From: an uncultured Paracoccaceae bacterium
GTDB taxonomy: Bacteria; Pseudomonadota; Alphaproteobacteria; Rhodobacterales; Rhodobacteraceae
DNA: 64,000 bases
Assembly (NCBI GenBank): GCA_947494675.1
Contig: CANLVP010000002.1
Span: forward strand, 1 to 64,000
Direction: 5' to 3'
Below are positions 1 to 8,882 of this stretch, piece by piece. Within the stretch, counting starts at the first letter, position 1, and every line of letters begins with the position of its first letter. A model generated the notes under the pieces. That model made no database searches. It saw nothing but the letters and a program-made list of their open reading frames with translations, and was not told the DNA's origin. Both the position numbers and the translations under genes were made by a program.

Positions 1-1
1 T

Positions 2-2782
2 ACGGCGGGGGCGGCGAGCCTTTATGGCGGGGCGGGTGATGACACGTTGTCGGCCTCGGGCGGGGCGGACACCGAGTTGCTCTATGGCGATGCGGACAAC
101 GACACGTTCCTGGTGGACGTCCCGGGCGGCAACTACACGAACGACGTGCATATCGGCGGGACCGGATCGGATCGCCAGCTGTTCTTGGGCGACACCGACG
201 GGCAGGTCTTTGACATGGACGGGCTCGAAGTCCTCGGCATCGAAGAGGTGGAGTTCGCGGCCATCGGTGGCAACCGCAACATCACCGTCATCCTGAACCC
301 CGATGAGTTCAGCACCACGGGCAACGAATATTCCAACACGCTGCTGATCGACGGCAACAACGTGGTCGGCTCGACGGACATCCTGCGGGTGGACCTCAAC
401 GACAGCGCGTTCACGACCTTCCTCGACTTCTCAGGCTGGGGCTTCACCGGCTGGGGCGGACAAGGCGACCACGTCCAGATCCAGGGCTCGTCCCGCAACG
501 AAACGATCTATGGCACCAGCCAGGTTGATAGCATCCATGGGGGTGCCGGGAATGACACCTTGTTTGGCGGTGCGGGGGACGATTCCATGTCCGGTGGTGC
601 AGGCAATGATACGCTTGATGCTGGAGTGGGGAATGATACCGCGGACTATTCCACGGATAAGCGGGGCGTTGTCGCAACCACGACCCTGGCGACGGGTGCG
701 GGCATTGGCACCGATACACTGACGGGGTTCGTCAACATCGCTGGCGGCAGCGGAAATGACACGATCACCGGCGACAGCGCGGCCAATACCCTGAGCGGGA
801 ACGGCGGCGATGACACAATCAATGGCGGGATTGGCAGCGACGTCATCTACGGCGGGGATGGGAATGACCATATCCTTGATGGTGGGGGGCTTTCGGGCGG
901 CACAGACACGGTCTTTGGCGGTGACGGCAATGATTGGATTGAAAAAAGCGGCGGCCTGAACGGAGATTTCCGGGATGGTGGCGACGGGATCGACACCCTT
1001 GATCAATCGCAATCCTTCGTCTTTGGGTCGATGATCGTCGATCTTGAGGCCGGAACGATCAACTTTACCATCGGCACAGCCTCCGCAACGGCCATCAACT
1101 TTGAGAACTACAATGGCGACAACCTCGCGGAGACGATCGGCGGGACATCGGGGTCAAACACGATATTCGGCAACGCTGGTGCAGATGTCATCAACGGTCG
1201 CGACGGCGCGGATGAGCTCTATGGCGGCGACGATGGCGACACGATCAATGGCGATGATGGCAATGACACGATCTTTGGCGGTCTGGGAAGTGACGGCCTC
1301 TATGGTGGAATTGGGGACGATTCCATTGACAGCGGTGCAGGAGCGGACACCGTTTATGGTGGCGCTGGTAACGATATCTTGGACAACCGCGGGAATGTGG
1401 GCGCGGCCGGCGAATTGCTTGACGGCGGCGACGACAACGATCTGATCTACTTTAGTGGTCTGGGGTCAGAAACGGCCTATGGCGGCGATGGCATAGATAC
1501 GATTGATACCTCTGACTACAACGGCACATATCAATTGGATTTGGCGACCGGGATCACGAATTTTGTCGAACGTGCGTTTGAGTTTGAGAACGCTGTCCTC
1601 GGCGGTGGCTCGGACAGTGTTTCGGGGACAAGTGGCGCAAATACAATCGACGGAAGGGCCGGGGCTGACACCATCCTGGGCCTCGACGGTCAAGATCACC
1701 TTACCGGTGGCACCAGCGGCGATAGTTTGCGGGGCGGAAATGGCTTTGACAGTCTTTTCGGCGGTGCTGGCAATGACATCTTGCGTGGTGACGGGGGCAA
1801 TGACCTGCTGAACGGTGGGGCTGGCAACGATCTGATTGAATTCGGTGGCGGCATCGATACCACCGTTATGCTCAATACGGTGGCTGCTCAGGACACTGGG
1901 CATGGCATCGACACCATCATCGGGATCGAAAACGTAACCACGTCCGGGGGTGATGATGAAATCACCGGAAGCAGTGCAGCTAATGAGTTACGCGCAGGCG
2001 TTGGCAACGACACGCTGTTTGGTCGCGCGGGCGATGATCAGCTTTATGGCGGCAGCGAAAATGACGCGTTGTATGGCGGGAGCGAGCACGACAGCCTTTA
2101 TGGCGGCGGCGGGAACGACATTCTGCTTGGTGACGCGGGTGACGACCTTATCAATGGCGGATCCGGGACGGACCGGGCGATCTATTCAGGGCCCGTGGAT
2201 GCCCATGTGCGGTTGAACACGGTTGCCGTGCAGGCGACTGGGCACGGCAACGACAAACTTGTCGGTATCGAGGAACTGGAGACCGGTGGCGGCAACGATA
2301 CGCTTGTTGGTAACGGTGGCGACAACATCTTTGAAACGGGGTCAGGCGCGGACAGCGTCTTTGGGCGCAACGGCGATGACACGATTATCGCTGGCGCTGG
2401 CAATGACATCCTGCGCGGCGGGGTCGATGCGGATTCACTTTATGGCGGTGATGACGACGACAACCTGTTTGGTGCCAATGGCGCGGACTGGCTAAATGGC
2501 GGCACCGGAAACGATCAGCTGAATGCAGGAAATGGCACCGACACATTCGAATTCGATGTGGCCTTTGGGGCCGACCGGATTGTCGGGTTCGAGGACGACA
2601 TCGACACAATCCGCATTGATGATGCGCTATGGGGTGGTGGTCTGACAGAAGCGCAGGTGATTGCGACCTATGGATCAATCATCAACGGCGCGACGACGCT
2701 GGACTTTGGTGGCGGCAATACAATCCGTCTGATTGGCTTCACTAACACCAACGCGCTGGTCGATGATCTTGTGATCTTTTGA
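2..2782 (+). CDS. RTX (hemolysin-type calcium-binding) repeat protein, 5' truncated by window edge
   Basis: The reading frame is open from base 2 and the repeats already run there, so the true start lies outside the window. Seen: dozens of glycine/aspartate nonapeptides of the GGxGxDxLx type, interrupted by non-repeat spacers. Two spacers are near duplicates (around bases 1850-1940 and 2200-2290, each with a LNTVA..xTGHG motif and a following GIE). The C-terminus has no repeats and ends in a hydrophobic/acidic stretch (DDLVIF), as in type I secretion signals. Known of the family: RTX repeats fold into a calcium-binding beta roll after export through an ABC/HlyD/TolC channel. Inferred: a secreted or surface protein; no enzymatic domain is visible in the part present. 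The type I exporter at 33.7-38.4 kb is a candidate partner, but it probably serves the adjacent adhesin. Confidence 0.9.
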   Translation, partial: TAGAASLYGGAGDDTLSASGGADTELLYGDADNDTFLVDVPGGNYTNDVHIGGTGSDRQLFLGDTDGQVFDMDGLEVLGIEEVEFAAIGGNRNITVILNPDEFSTTGNEYSNTLLIDGNNVVGSTDILRVDLNDSAFTTFLDFSGWGFTGWGGQGDHVQIQGSSRNETIYGTSQVDSIHGGAGNDTLFGGAGDDSMSGGAGNDTLDAGVGNDTADYSTDKRGVVATTTLATGAGIGTDTLTGFVNIAGGSGNDTITGDSAANTLSGNGGDDTINGGIGSDVIYGGDGNDHILDGGGLSGGTDTVFGGDGNDWIEKSGGLNGDFRDGGDGIDTLDQSQSFVFGSMIVDLEAGTINFTIGTASATAINFENYNGDNLAETIGGTSGSNTIFGNAGADVINGRDGADELYGGDDGDTINGDDGNDTIFGGLGSDGLYGGIGDDSIDSGAGADTVYGGAGNDILDNRGNVGAAGELLDGGDDNDLIYFSGLGSETAYGGDGIDTIDTSDYNGTYQLDLATGITNFVERAFEFENAVLGGGSDSVSGTSGANTIDGRAGADTILGLDGQDHLTGGTSGDSLRGGNGFDSLFGGAGNDILRGDGGNDLLNGGAGNDLIEFGGGIDTTVMLNTVAAQDTGHGIDTIIGIENVTTSGGDDEITGSSAANELRAGVGNDTLFGRAGDDQLYGGSENDALYGGSEHDSLYGGGGNDILLGDAGDDLINGGSGTDRAIYSGPVDAHVRLNTVAVQATGHGNDKLVGIEELETGGGNDTLVGNGGDNIFETGSGADSVFGRNGDDTIIAGAGNDILRGGVDADSLYGGDDDDNLFGANGADWLNGGTGNDQLNAGNGTDTFEFDVAFGADRIVGFEDDIDTIRIDDALWGGGLTEAQVIATYGSIINGATTLDFGGGNTIRLIGFTNTNALVDDLVIF

Positions 2783-2932
2783 CCTCGTTCAGCGAGGTGG
2801 AGGGGGTTGGGCGCCCGCCGCCGCCAAGAGTAAAGGGGAGGGGTCGTCCGCAAACATGGCGAGCCAGCGTCCAATCACGGCCTGCAAAGCCGTCGCACGA
2901 TCAAAAACGTGTCGGATGTTGGCGTATTCCTC

Positions 2933-4213
2933 TTATGTCTCGGCTGCACCGGATCCGGTCAGGAAATAGGTCTGAATTTCGCCCTTGCCCTTGATGTCCA
3001 CGGTGCCGCGCGGCTCAAAGGTGTAGCGATCTGACAAGGCGTCATAGACCTCTCGGGTCGTTTGGATGCGCCCGGGCATGCCGTATGTTTCCAGGCGCGA
3101 TGCGGTATTCACCGTGTCGCCCCAGACGTCGTAAAAGACCTTTCGCGTGCCAATGACACCTGCGACCGCAGGGCCGGTATGAATGCCGATCCGCACCGTA
3201 AAACGCTCACCCATTTCCTCACTGATTTTTTCCGTGACCTGTAAAATGTCAAAGGCCATGTCGGCCACCGCTGCGGCATGATCATCGCGCGGTTCGGGCA
3301 TCCCGCCCGCCACCATATAGGCGTCGCCGATAGTCTTGATCTTTTCCAGACCATGCTTGTCGGCCAGGACGTCAAACTCTGTGAAAACACGGTTGAGGAA
3401 TGCCACCACATCAGGCGCGGACATGCGCGACGCCCGTGGCGTAAAGTCGACGATATCGGCAAATAGGATCGTCATGTGCGGGATATCATCCGCGATCACG
3501 TCCGCTGTTTCATGCTTGAGCCGCTTTGCAATCGACCGCGGCATGATGTTTTCCAACAGGCGTTCCGAACGGCCATATTCATGCTCAAGCTCGGCCTTTT
3601 GAAGCTCGATCAGCTCTCGCGCCGCCTCAAGCTGCCGGTAGCCCGAATAGGTCAGGAAATACACGAAAAACACCCCTGCCGTCATCGCCAAACCTTCGCC
3701 CAAAGCCAGCGGTTGCTTGATGGGGGAATGAAACAGCGATCCGGTTGGGTTTGTCGTGGTCTGGTTTATGGCAAGCGTGATCTCAGGCAGATAGTCGTTG
3801 ATCAACGGCACGATCAACATCACCAGAAAACACACCACGAACCAAGGGCGCGACTTTTGCGGGCCGATCACCACGACAGCAAGTGCCGAGATTACCAGAA
3901 ACGGCAATGTGTCGCCTTCGCGGTTCCCGTTCAGCAAAAAGTAAACCAGATTGACGACGACATAGGGGGGTGCTGCCACGTGGAACAGGTTTTCGGCCTT
4001 TTTCGTCCGGTGAAGCGCAATGAGGCCCGCAAACTGAGCTGCGAGTGCGGCGATATCGACCGCGCGGTAGATCGGTGACCTTGGGCTTTCCAAAAAGAAG
4101 CCGAACGTCACGATCATCAAAACGAATATGCAAATGGCAGAGAGTGATTTCAGCCGTCGACTGCTTTCAGTATCATCTGGCGCATGACCGATACGGACAA
4201 AATCAGTAATCAT
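2933..4213 (-). CDS. Membrane-anchored class III adenylate cyclase
   Basis: 426 aa. The N-terminal half carries about six hydrophobic segments (first near residues 24-41, last near 172-191), then a short charged helix (195-220) and a class III cyclase domain (about 240-420). Key residues are all present: metal-binding Asp253 (FADIVDF) and Asp297 (TIGDAYM), adenine-specifying Lys293 and Asp362 (YDVWGD), and transition-state Asn369 and Arg373. The Lys/Asp pair points to ATP rather than GTP. It makes cAMP at the cytoplasmic face of the inner membrane. It is the last of three minus-strand genes that also encode a cyclic-nucleotide-binding membrane protein and a Crp-type regulator, which suggests a dedicated cAMP circuit. 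The 196-bp gap upstream may hold its own promoter; none was recognised. Confidence 0.93.
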   Translation of the reverse strand: MITDFVRIGHAPDDTESSRRLKSLSAICIFVLMIVTFGFFLESPRSPIYRAVDIAALAAQFAGLIALHRTKKAENLFHVAAPPYVVVNLVYFLLNGNREGDTLPFLVISALAVVVIGPQKSRPWFVVCFLVMLIVPLINDYLPEITLAINQTTTNPTGSLFHSPIKQPLALGEGLAMTAGVFFVYFLTYSGYRQLEAARELIELQKAELEHEYGRSERLLENIMPRSIAKRLKHETADVIADDIPHMTILFADIVDFTPRASRMSAPDVVAFLNRVFTEFDVLADKHGLEKIKTIGDAYMVAGGMPEPRDDHAAAVADMAFDILQVTEKISEEMGERFTVRIGIHTGPAVAGVIGTRKVFYDVWGDTVNTASRLETYGMPGRIQTTREVYDALSDRYTFEPRGTVDIKGKGEIQTYFLTGSGAAET

Positions 4214-4409
4214 AACGTCTATTACATTTCCAATAGCACCCGAAAATGCGTGGGGCGAATGCAGGGGGTCAGGCCAAAATCACAAAGCGTGACCGTCAGC
4301 CCAAGATGCCACGTGGCGCGACAAAGTCATCCCAAAAAAGTGAGGCCAAATTTGACATTTGCATCTGCAGCCGTATTTGCCCCCTGCACCTGTGACCCGT
4401 CTCCGTGGC

Positions 4410-5105
4410 CTAATTGTGATAAACGTCGAGGTTGGTCGCCTCCAGTTTGCTCTTGAGGTTCTGCACAAACCCGCTTTTGACCGCTTCCGCGACCGTCTGT
4501 TCCTGTGCCGCAAGCTTGCGCAGCGCCTCCGTGTTCAGCATCAGATATTGCGAAGGCGCATTGAGCCGCACGGTCGCTGTCGCTACATCGCCCGAAAGTG
4601 CTGTCATTTCGCCGACAAAATCGCCACGCGAACAGACCGCGACTTTCTTGTCGTTCAAATAGACATCCGCGCCCCCCGAATTGAGGTAGATCAGATTTGC
4701 GTTCGGTTTGCCTTGGGTCGTCAGCTCGGTTCCCGCGTCGCCATCAATCCACAATCCCAGATCAAGAACCTTGCGCCCCTGCGCCTTTGTCAGACCAGGA
4801 AGCTTATCTTGCAGAAAGGCGGCGTCATCCTCGGAAAACCGCATCACGCGGGACAAAAGGTGCATCCGCACCAATCCGACGATGGAAATCACGATCCAAC
4901 TGACCTGAATAACGACCGAAGCCGCGTTAAATGAGACGATCAGGCTAATCGCGACACATGAGGCCGCCGTCAGGTTCATCAGGATATAGGTGGTGGAGTT
5001 GCCCCCGATATATCCCAGCTGCAAAAGCGTATAGGACAACAGATAAAGACCGGCACCAAAAAGGCCGACCGCATTCAAAATTTCAAACAAAGTCATTTTT
5101 CTCAA
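4410..5105 (-). CDS. Three-TM membrane protein with C-terminal cyclic nucleotide-binding fold
   Basis: 231 aa. Seen: three hydrophobic helices (about 7-30, 37-58, 62-84), resembling the CBU_0592-like membrane domain, followed by a domain of about 100 residues with the beta-roll pattern of CNMP-binding proteins (about 93-200). The phosphate-binding cassette is recognisable (GDFVGEM, 161-167), but the Arg that contacts the cyclic phosphate is Ala175 (ATATV where the neighbouring Crp has RTATV). cAMP binding may therefore be weak, altered or lost. It lies between the adenylate cyclase and crp-like genes, 75 bp downstream of a perfect CRP-type palindrome, so cAMP-Crp control is likely. The function is unknown; a sensor or regulator of the neighbouring cyclase is one inference. 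Confidence 0.8.
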   Translation of the reverse strand: MRKMTLFEILNAVGLFGAGLYLLSYTLLQLGYIGGNSTTYILMNLTAASCVAISLIVSFNAASVVIQVSWIVISIVGLVRMHLLSRVMRFSEDDAAFLQDKLPGLTKAQGRKVLDLGLWIDGDAGTELTTQGKPNANLIYLNSGGADVYLNDKKVAVCSRGDFVGEMTALSGDVATATVRLNAPSQYLMLNTEALRKLAAQEQTVAEAVKSGFVQNLKSKLEATNLDVYHN

Positions 5106-5179
5106 CCACTATGAATATTGGCGCCCTCCCGATGAGGGCCCAGGATGTGAAAGTGCTAGTGGTAAGAGGCAGATCAGTC

Positions 5180-5195
5180 TGTGACCTTGGTCACA
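5180..5195 (-). promoter_or_regulatory. Perfect CRP-type operator TGTGA-N6-TCACA
   Basis: The 16-bp palindrome TGTGACCTTGGTCACA matches the cAMP-CRP consensus at all ten conserved positions. It lies in the 96-bp gap between the crp-like gene and the downstream membrane CNB gene, about 75 bp before that gene's ATG, a usual distance for an activator site upstream of a promoter. The adjacent Crp-like protein has the SRExV recognition-helix motif that reads this sequence in Escherichia coli CRP. Confidence 0.75.
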
Positions 5196-5201
5196 AATCT
5201 C

Positions 5202-5891
5202 TTAGATTGCATAAACCCCGCTCAGGAACCGCAGTTCTGATCGATCCAAAATCCGAATGTGCTGTCGCTTCATTTCGACGACGCCGGATTGGTTCCAGTT
5301 TGCGAGCGTTTTTGAGACCGCCTCGCGGGATGTTCCGATAAACTCGGAAAGTTCGACATGCGAAAAATCCAGGACCTCTGCCGGAGGGTCCTGATCTGCC
5401 GTCAGATGCAGGATTTTCCGGGCCAGCCGTTCTGGCAGGCGCAGAAACACCTGCTCTTGCAGCTGCTCGGTCAATTGGCGCATGCGTTTGGAGATCAGCG
5501 CGACGATCTCCAGTCCCAGTTCCGGATCATCCCGAAGCGCATCGAGCAAATTCTTGCGGCTGATGGACAACAACGCGCAATCGGTTCGGCCAGAGACCGT
5601 CGCGGTGCGAACACCGGGGTCAAACACTGCAATCTCGCCGATCAGGTTTCCAGCATTCACCAGATCCAAAACCAGTTTACGGCCATTGGACGACAGAACG
5701 CTGACCTCAAGTGACCCGTCGCAAATTGCATAAAGCGTGTCGCCATCATCGCCTTCGCGAAAAAGGGTTTCACCGGCAGTCAGCGCCGTCGGCACGGCAA
5801 TCCGCTCCAGCGCTTGGATCACCTTGGCCGGGGCATATTTCAGGATGCTCGTCCGCGGGAGGCCAAGGTCAGCAACGCCGTCATTTACCAT
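5202..5891 (-). CDS. Crp/Fnr-family transcriptional regulator, CRP-like
   Basis: 229 aa, the usual length. The N-terminal cyclic nucleotide-binding domain (about 15-135) has an intact phosphate-binding cassette, Gly85-Glu86 and Arg95-Thr96-Ala97. A long dimerisation helix follows (about 125-150), then a winged helix-turn-helix whose recognition helix reads TSREAVSKTL (187-196). Arg189 and Glu190 match the DNA-contacting Arg180 and Glu181 of E. coli CRP, and Lys194 replaces Arg185. No N-terminal Cys cluster of the FNR type is present. It is probably a cAMP-responsive regulator, cotranscribed with or closely linked to the CNB membrane protein and adenylate cyclase genes. A consensus CRP box lies just after its stop codon. 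The regulon beyond this cassette cannot be told. Confidence 0.88.
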   Translation of the reverse strand: MVNDGVADLGLPRTSILKYAPAKVIQALERIAVPTALTAGETLFREGDDGDTLYAICDGSLEVSVLSSNGRKLVLDLVNAGNLIGEIAVFDPGVRTATVSGRTDCALLSISRKNLLDALRDDPELGLEIVALISKRMRQLTEQLQEQVFLRLPERLARKILHLTADQDPPAEVLDFSHVELSEFIGTSREAVSKTLANWNQSGVVEMKRQHIRILDRSELRFLSGVYAI

Positions 5892-6182
5892 GAAATGTCT
5901 CCAAACTCGTCATCCAACATACATTGGTGCGGCGCAATGAAGCTGTCCACCCTTGGACCTTGTCTCCGTTATGCTGCTAGTTCTCTGAGCTTTGCAATCG
6001 CAACAGCTTACGGGGGCAGGTAGGCCAACAAGCAAACCCGTCAGTGTCGATAGGGACGATTGGGCAACGTCTGTGACATGCGCCCAGATTGACAACGGGC
6101 CGCAAATGAAGATGGTCATTTGACGGGATGCAACCCGCGCGCCGGTTTGCATTCCGCGCAACAACAGCACTGGCGGAACAAC
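5892..6182. promoter_or_regulatory. Divergent intergenic region between crp-like gene and pca operon
   Basis: About 290 bp with no credible gene. It must hold the promoters for the minus-strand crp-like gene and the plus-strand pca operon. A lone CRP half-site (TGTGA near 6071) is present without its partner half. I recognise no PcaQ-type operator, and no pcaQ gene is adjacent. Confidence 0.4.
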
Positions 6183-6578
6183 ATGTCCGAGCCTGAAGAA
6201 ACGCCTCAGTTCAAAGCCGGAATGGCGACCCGTCGTGCTGTGCTGGGGGACGCCCACGTCGATCAGACTGAAAAAGCGAAAACTGATTTTGACGCGCCAT
6301 TTCAAAAGCTTATCACCGAAAGCGCTTGGGGCACCGTCTGGTCAGACGACACGATCAGCAAACGCGAACGGTCGATGCTGACATTGGCGCTCTTGGCTGC
6401 GACCGGCAATTTCGAAGAAATCCCCATGCACATTCGGGCCACTGCCAACACCGGTGCCAACAAAGACGACGTCATGCAGGCGCTCATGCATGTCGCGATC
6501 TACGCAGGCGTGCCAAAGGCAAATCACGCGATCAAACTGGCCAAACAAACCTATGCCGAGATGGAAGGGTCCCCATGA
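6183..6578 (+). CDS. pcaC: 4-carboxymuconolactone decarboxylase
   Basis: 131 aa from the ATG at 6183, a normal length for free-standing PcaC; a longer frame from 6120 adds residues unlike the family. Seen: an AhpD/CMD-like helical fold with the conserved block WSDDTISKRERSMLTLALLA and the GA...VMQALMHVAIYAGVPKAN segment typical of the family. It converts 4-carboxymuconolactone to 3-oxoadipate enol-lactone in the protocatechuate branch of the beta-ketoadipate pathway. First gene of the operon; its stop overlaps the start of pcaH (ATGA). Confidence 0.92.
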   Translation: MSEPEETPQFKAGMATRRAVLGDAHVDQTEKAKTDFDAPFQKLITESAWGTVWSDDTISKRERSMLTLALLAATGNFEEIPMHIRATANTGANKDDVMQALMHVAIYAGVPKANHAIKLAKQTYAEMEGSP

Positions 6579-7297
6579 CACGCCGCTACAATCCGCGGAA
6601 TCATGACGCCCATCCGCCGCATTTCACCCAAGGCTACAAGTCATCCATCACCCGATCACCGCAACACAAGTTGATCCGGTTGGAGGGCGCGGTGGGTGAA
6701 GTGACCGGTCCGGTGTTTGGCCACAACGACATCGAAGCCAACGACAACAACCTGCTGGTCAACTACGCGACGGCAGGAGAGGGGCCCATCGGCGAACGTA
6801 TCATCCTGCATGGGCACATCTTGGATGAAAGCGCCCGCCCGGTTCCAAACACTCTGGTTGAGATTTGGCAGGCCAATGCAGGTGGGCGCTACCGGCACAA
6901 GAATGACAGCTATCTTGCCCCGATTGATCCCAATTTTGGCGGATGCGGGCGCACCGTCACGGATGAAAACGGGCGCTACAGCTTTCATACCGTCAAACCT
7001 GGCGCTTATCCTTGGCAGAACCATGAAAACAGTTGGCGCCCCGCGCATATCCACGTGTCGGTCTTTGGTTCGGCGTTCTGTCAGCGTCTGATCACCCAGT
7101 GCTATTTTGAAGGCGACCCGCTCATCCCAATCTGCCCCATTGTGCAAACGATCCCGGACCCTGCCGCGATTGACCGGCTCATCGCGCGGCTCGATCTTGA
7201 CGCGACCATCCCCTTTGACAGCGTCGCCTACAGGTTTGACGTCGTGCTGCGGGGCCAAATCTCCACCCCGTTCGAGAACCGGGCAGAGGGGAATTAA
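6575..7297 (+). CDS. pcaH: Protocatechuate 3,4-dioxygenase beta subunit
   Basis: 240 aa starting at the ATG overlapping the pcaC stop. The non-haem Fe(III) ligands are visible: Tyr106 (GRYRHKN), Tyr145 (GAYPW), His158 and His160 (WRPAHIHVSV), at the spacing of Pseudomonas PcaH. With PcaG it cleaves protocatechuate intradiol to 3-carboxy-cis,cis-muconate in the cytoplasm. The following pcaG starts two bases after its stop, so the subunits are translationally linked. Confidence 0.96.
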   Translation: MTRRYNPRNHDAHPPHFTQGYKSSITRSPQHKLIRLEGAVGEVTGPVFGHNDIEANDNNLLVNYATAGEGPIGERIILHGHILDESARPVPNTLVEIWQANAGGRYRHKNDSYLAPIDPNFGGCGRTVTDENGRYSFHTVKPGAYPWQNHENSWRPAHIHVSVFGSAFCQRLITQCYFEGDPLIPICPIVQTIPDPAAIDRLIARLDLDATIPFDSVAYRFDVVLRGQISTPFENRAEGN

Positions 7298-7298
7298 C

Positions 7299-7919
7299 AT
7301 GTCGCAATCATTAGAGAAAAAGACCGAAACATCGTCTCAGACCGCGGGTCCTTACGTTCATATTGGCCTCGCGCCGGGCGCGGCGGGCTTTGACATCTAC
7401 GCCCAAGAACTGGGCCACGACATCGCAGGACCCAATGCGAAAGGGCCCCGTATCCGCGTCGAAGGTCGCGTGTTGGATGGTGCGGGCGACCCGGTCAAAG
7501 ACGTGCTGCTGGAATGCTGGCAAGCCAACGCGGATGGCCACTATGCACACCCCAATGGGGGCGGCCCGGTTGAGGACGACTTTCGCGGGTGGGGCCGTGT
7601 CATCTCTGACTTTGACACCGGTGAATGGGCCTTTGACACGATCAAGCCCGGCGCAACGCCAAACCGTGACGGCATCATGCAAGCCCCCCATCTGAATTTC
7701 TGGATCGTGGCCCGTGGCATCAACATTGGCCTGACGACCCGGATGTATTTTGATGATGAGGACGCAATGAACCGGGCCGACCCGGCCTTGAACCTGATAG
7801 AGGAGCAAGCCCGAAGGGCCACGCTGATCGCCACGCGCCATTCAAGCGAAAACCTGCAAACCTATCGTTTTGATATCCACCTGCAGGGCCCGAAAGAGAC
7901 CGTGTTTTTTGATGTCTAG
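7299..7919 (+). CDS. pcaG: Protocatechuate 3,4-dioxygenase alpha subunit
   Basis: 206 aa from the ATG at 7299, preceded by AGAGGGGAATTAAC, a good ribosome binding site overlapping the end of pcaH. It shares the intradiol dioxygenase fold with PcaH (VEGRVLDGAG...LECWQANADGHYAHP; the catalytic ligand set is incomplete, as expected for alpha). It forms the structural half of the active site in the (alpha-beta)n enzyme. A 123-bp gap follows before the next operon gene, the only sizeable gap in the pca cluster. Confidence 0.95.
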   Translation: MSQSLEKKTETSSQTAGPYVHIGLAPGAAGFDIYAQELGHDIAGPNAKGPRIRVEGRVLDGAGDPVKDVLLECWQANADGHYAHPNGGGPVEDDFRGWGRVISDFDTGEWAFDTIKPGATPNRDGIMQAPHLNFWIVARGINIGLTTRMYFDDEDAMNRADPALNLIEEQARRATLIATRHSSENLQTYRFDIHLQGPKETVFFDV

Positions 7920-8042
7920 GGGGTGCGGCCCGAGGTAGCCGGAAATTGTGATTGAAGTAGCTATCGTGCGCCCAAATGTGCCAAATTGCCAAGAATAACT
8001 GCCGCAAATTTGCGGCTCTGAAGATCAGACTGGACCAAATCC

Positions 8043-8882
8043 ATGCCCGACCCCTGCATCATCTGCGTCGCAATCACCGGATCGGTGCCGACGAAATCCG
8101 CCAATCCCGCGGTGCCGATCTCTGTCTCTGAGCAAATAGAATCCACGCAGGAAGCCTTTGAAGCGGGCGCAAGCATTGTTCACGCCCACGTACGGAATGC
8201 AGACGAATCCCCGTCAAGCGACCCCGAAAAATTCGCGGCCCTGAAAGAGGGGATCGAAAAGCACTGCCCGGGGATGATCATTCAATTCTCAACCGGTGGC
8301 CGATCGGGGGCAGGGCAAGAGCGCGGCGGCATGTTGCCGCTGGGCCCCGACATGGCATCCCTGACGGTAGGGTCCAACAATTTTCCGACCCGCGTCTATG
8401 AAAACCCACCTGATTTGATCGCTTGGCTGACCTCAGAAATGGGCAAATTCGACATTAAGCCTGAGGTTGAAGTCTTTGATCTCAGCCATGTTTTCAAAGC
8501 CAAAGAGATGCTTGATGGCGGCAAATTCGGCCGTGCGCCGTATCTGCAGTTTGTGATGGGCGTCCAGAACGCAATGCCAGTGGACCGGGACGTTTTCGAC
8601 TTCTACGTCAAAACCTTGCACCGCCTTTTCGGCGCGGACACGCCTTGGTGCGCGGCAGGGATAGGGCAGCATCAGATCACGCTCAACGATTGGGCGATTT
8701 CGATGGGCGGCCATGCGCGAACTGGGCTGGAAGACAATGTGCGTCTTGACCGCGACAATCTCGCGCCCTCCAACGCCGCACTTGTGAAACGCACGGTCAG
8801 TGTTTGCGAAAAATACGGGCGTCCCGTGGCGACGCCAACTGAGGCGCGTGGCATCCTTGTGCTTAGGGCAGCCAGCGCATGA
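8043..8882 (+). CDS. BKACE-family (DUF849) beta-keto acid cleavage enzyme
   Basis: 279 aa TIM-barrel protein. Seen: N-terminal VAITGS strand, the zinc-binding HxH motif in SIVHAHVR, FSTGGRSG and a C-terminal GHARTGLEDN block, all marks of the 3-keto-5-aminohexanoate cleavage enzyme family. Known: members condense a beta-keto acid with acetyl-CoA to give acetoacetate and a CoA ester. Position between pcaG and pcaB, with an ATGA overlap to pcaB, suggests action on an intermediate of aromatic degradation, possibly beta-ketoadipate. The substrate is inference; no CoA-transferase (pcaIJ) or thiolase (pcaF) gene is nearby. Confidence 0.88.
   Translation: MPDPCIICVAITGSVPTKSANPAVPISVSEQIESTQEAFEAGASIVHAHVRNADESPSSDPEKFAALKEGIEKHCPGMIIQFSTGGRSGAGQERGGMLPLGPDMASLTVGSNNFPTRVYENPPDLIAWLTSEMGKFDIKPEVEVFDLSHVFKAKEMLDGGKFGRAPYLQFVMGVQNAMPVDRDVFDFYVKTLHRLFGADTPWCAAGIGQHQITLNDWAISMGGHARTGLEDNVRLDRDNLAPSNAALVKRTVSVCEKYGRPVATPTEARGILVLRAASA

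Noticed and set aside
2782-2798. Hairpin ACCTCG-TTCAG-CGAGGT at the RTX gene stop
   Set aside because: Perfect 6-bp stem but followed by GGAGGGGG, not T residues, so not a credible intrinsic terminator.
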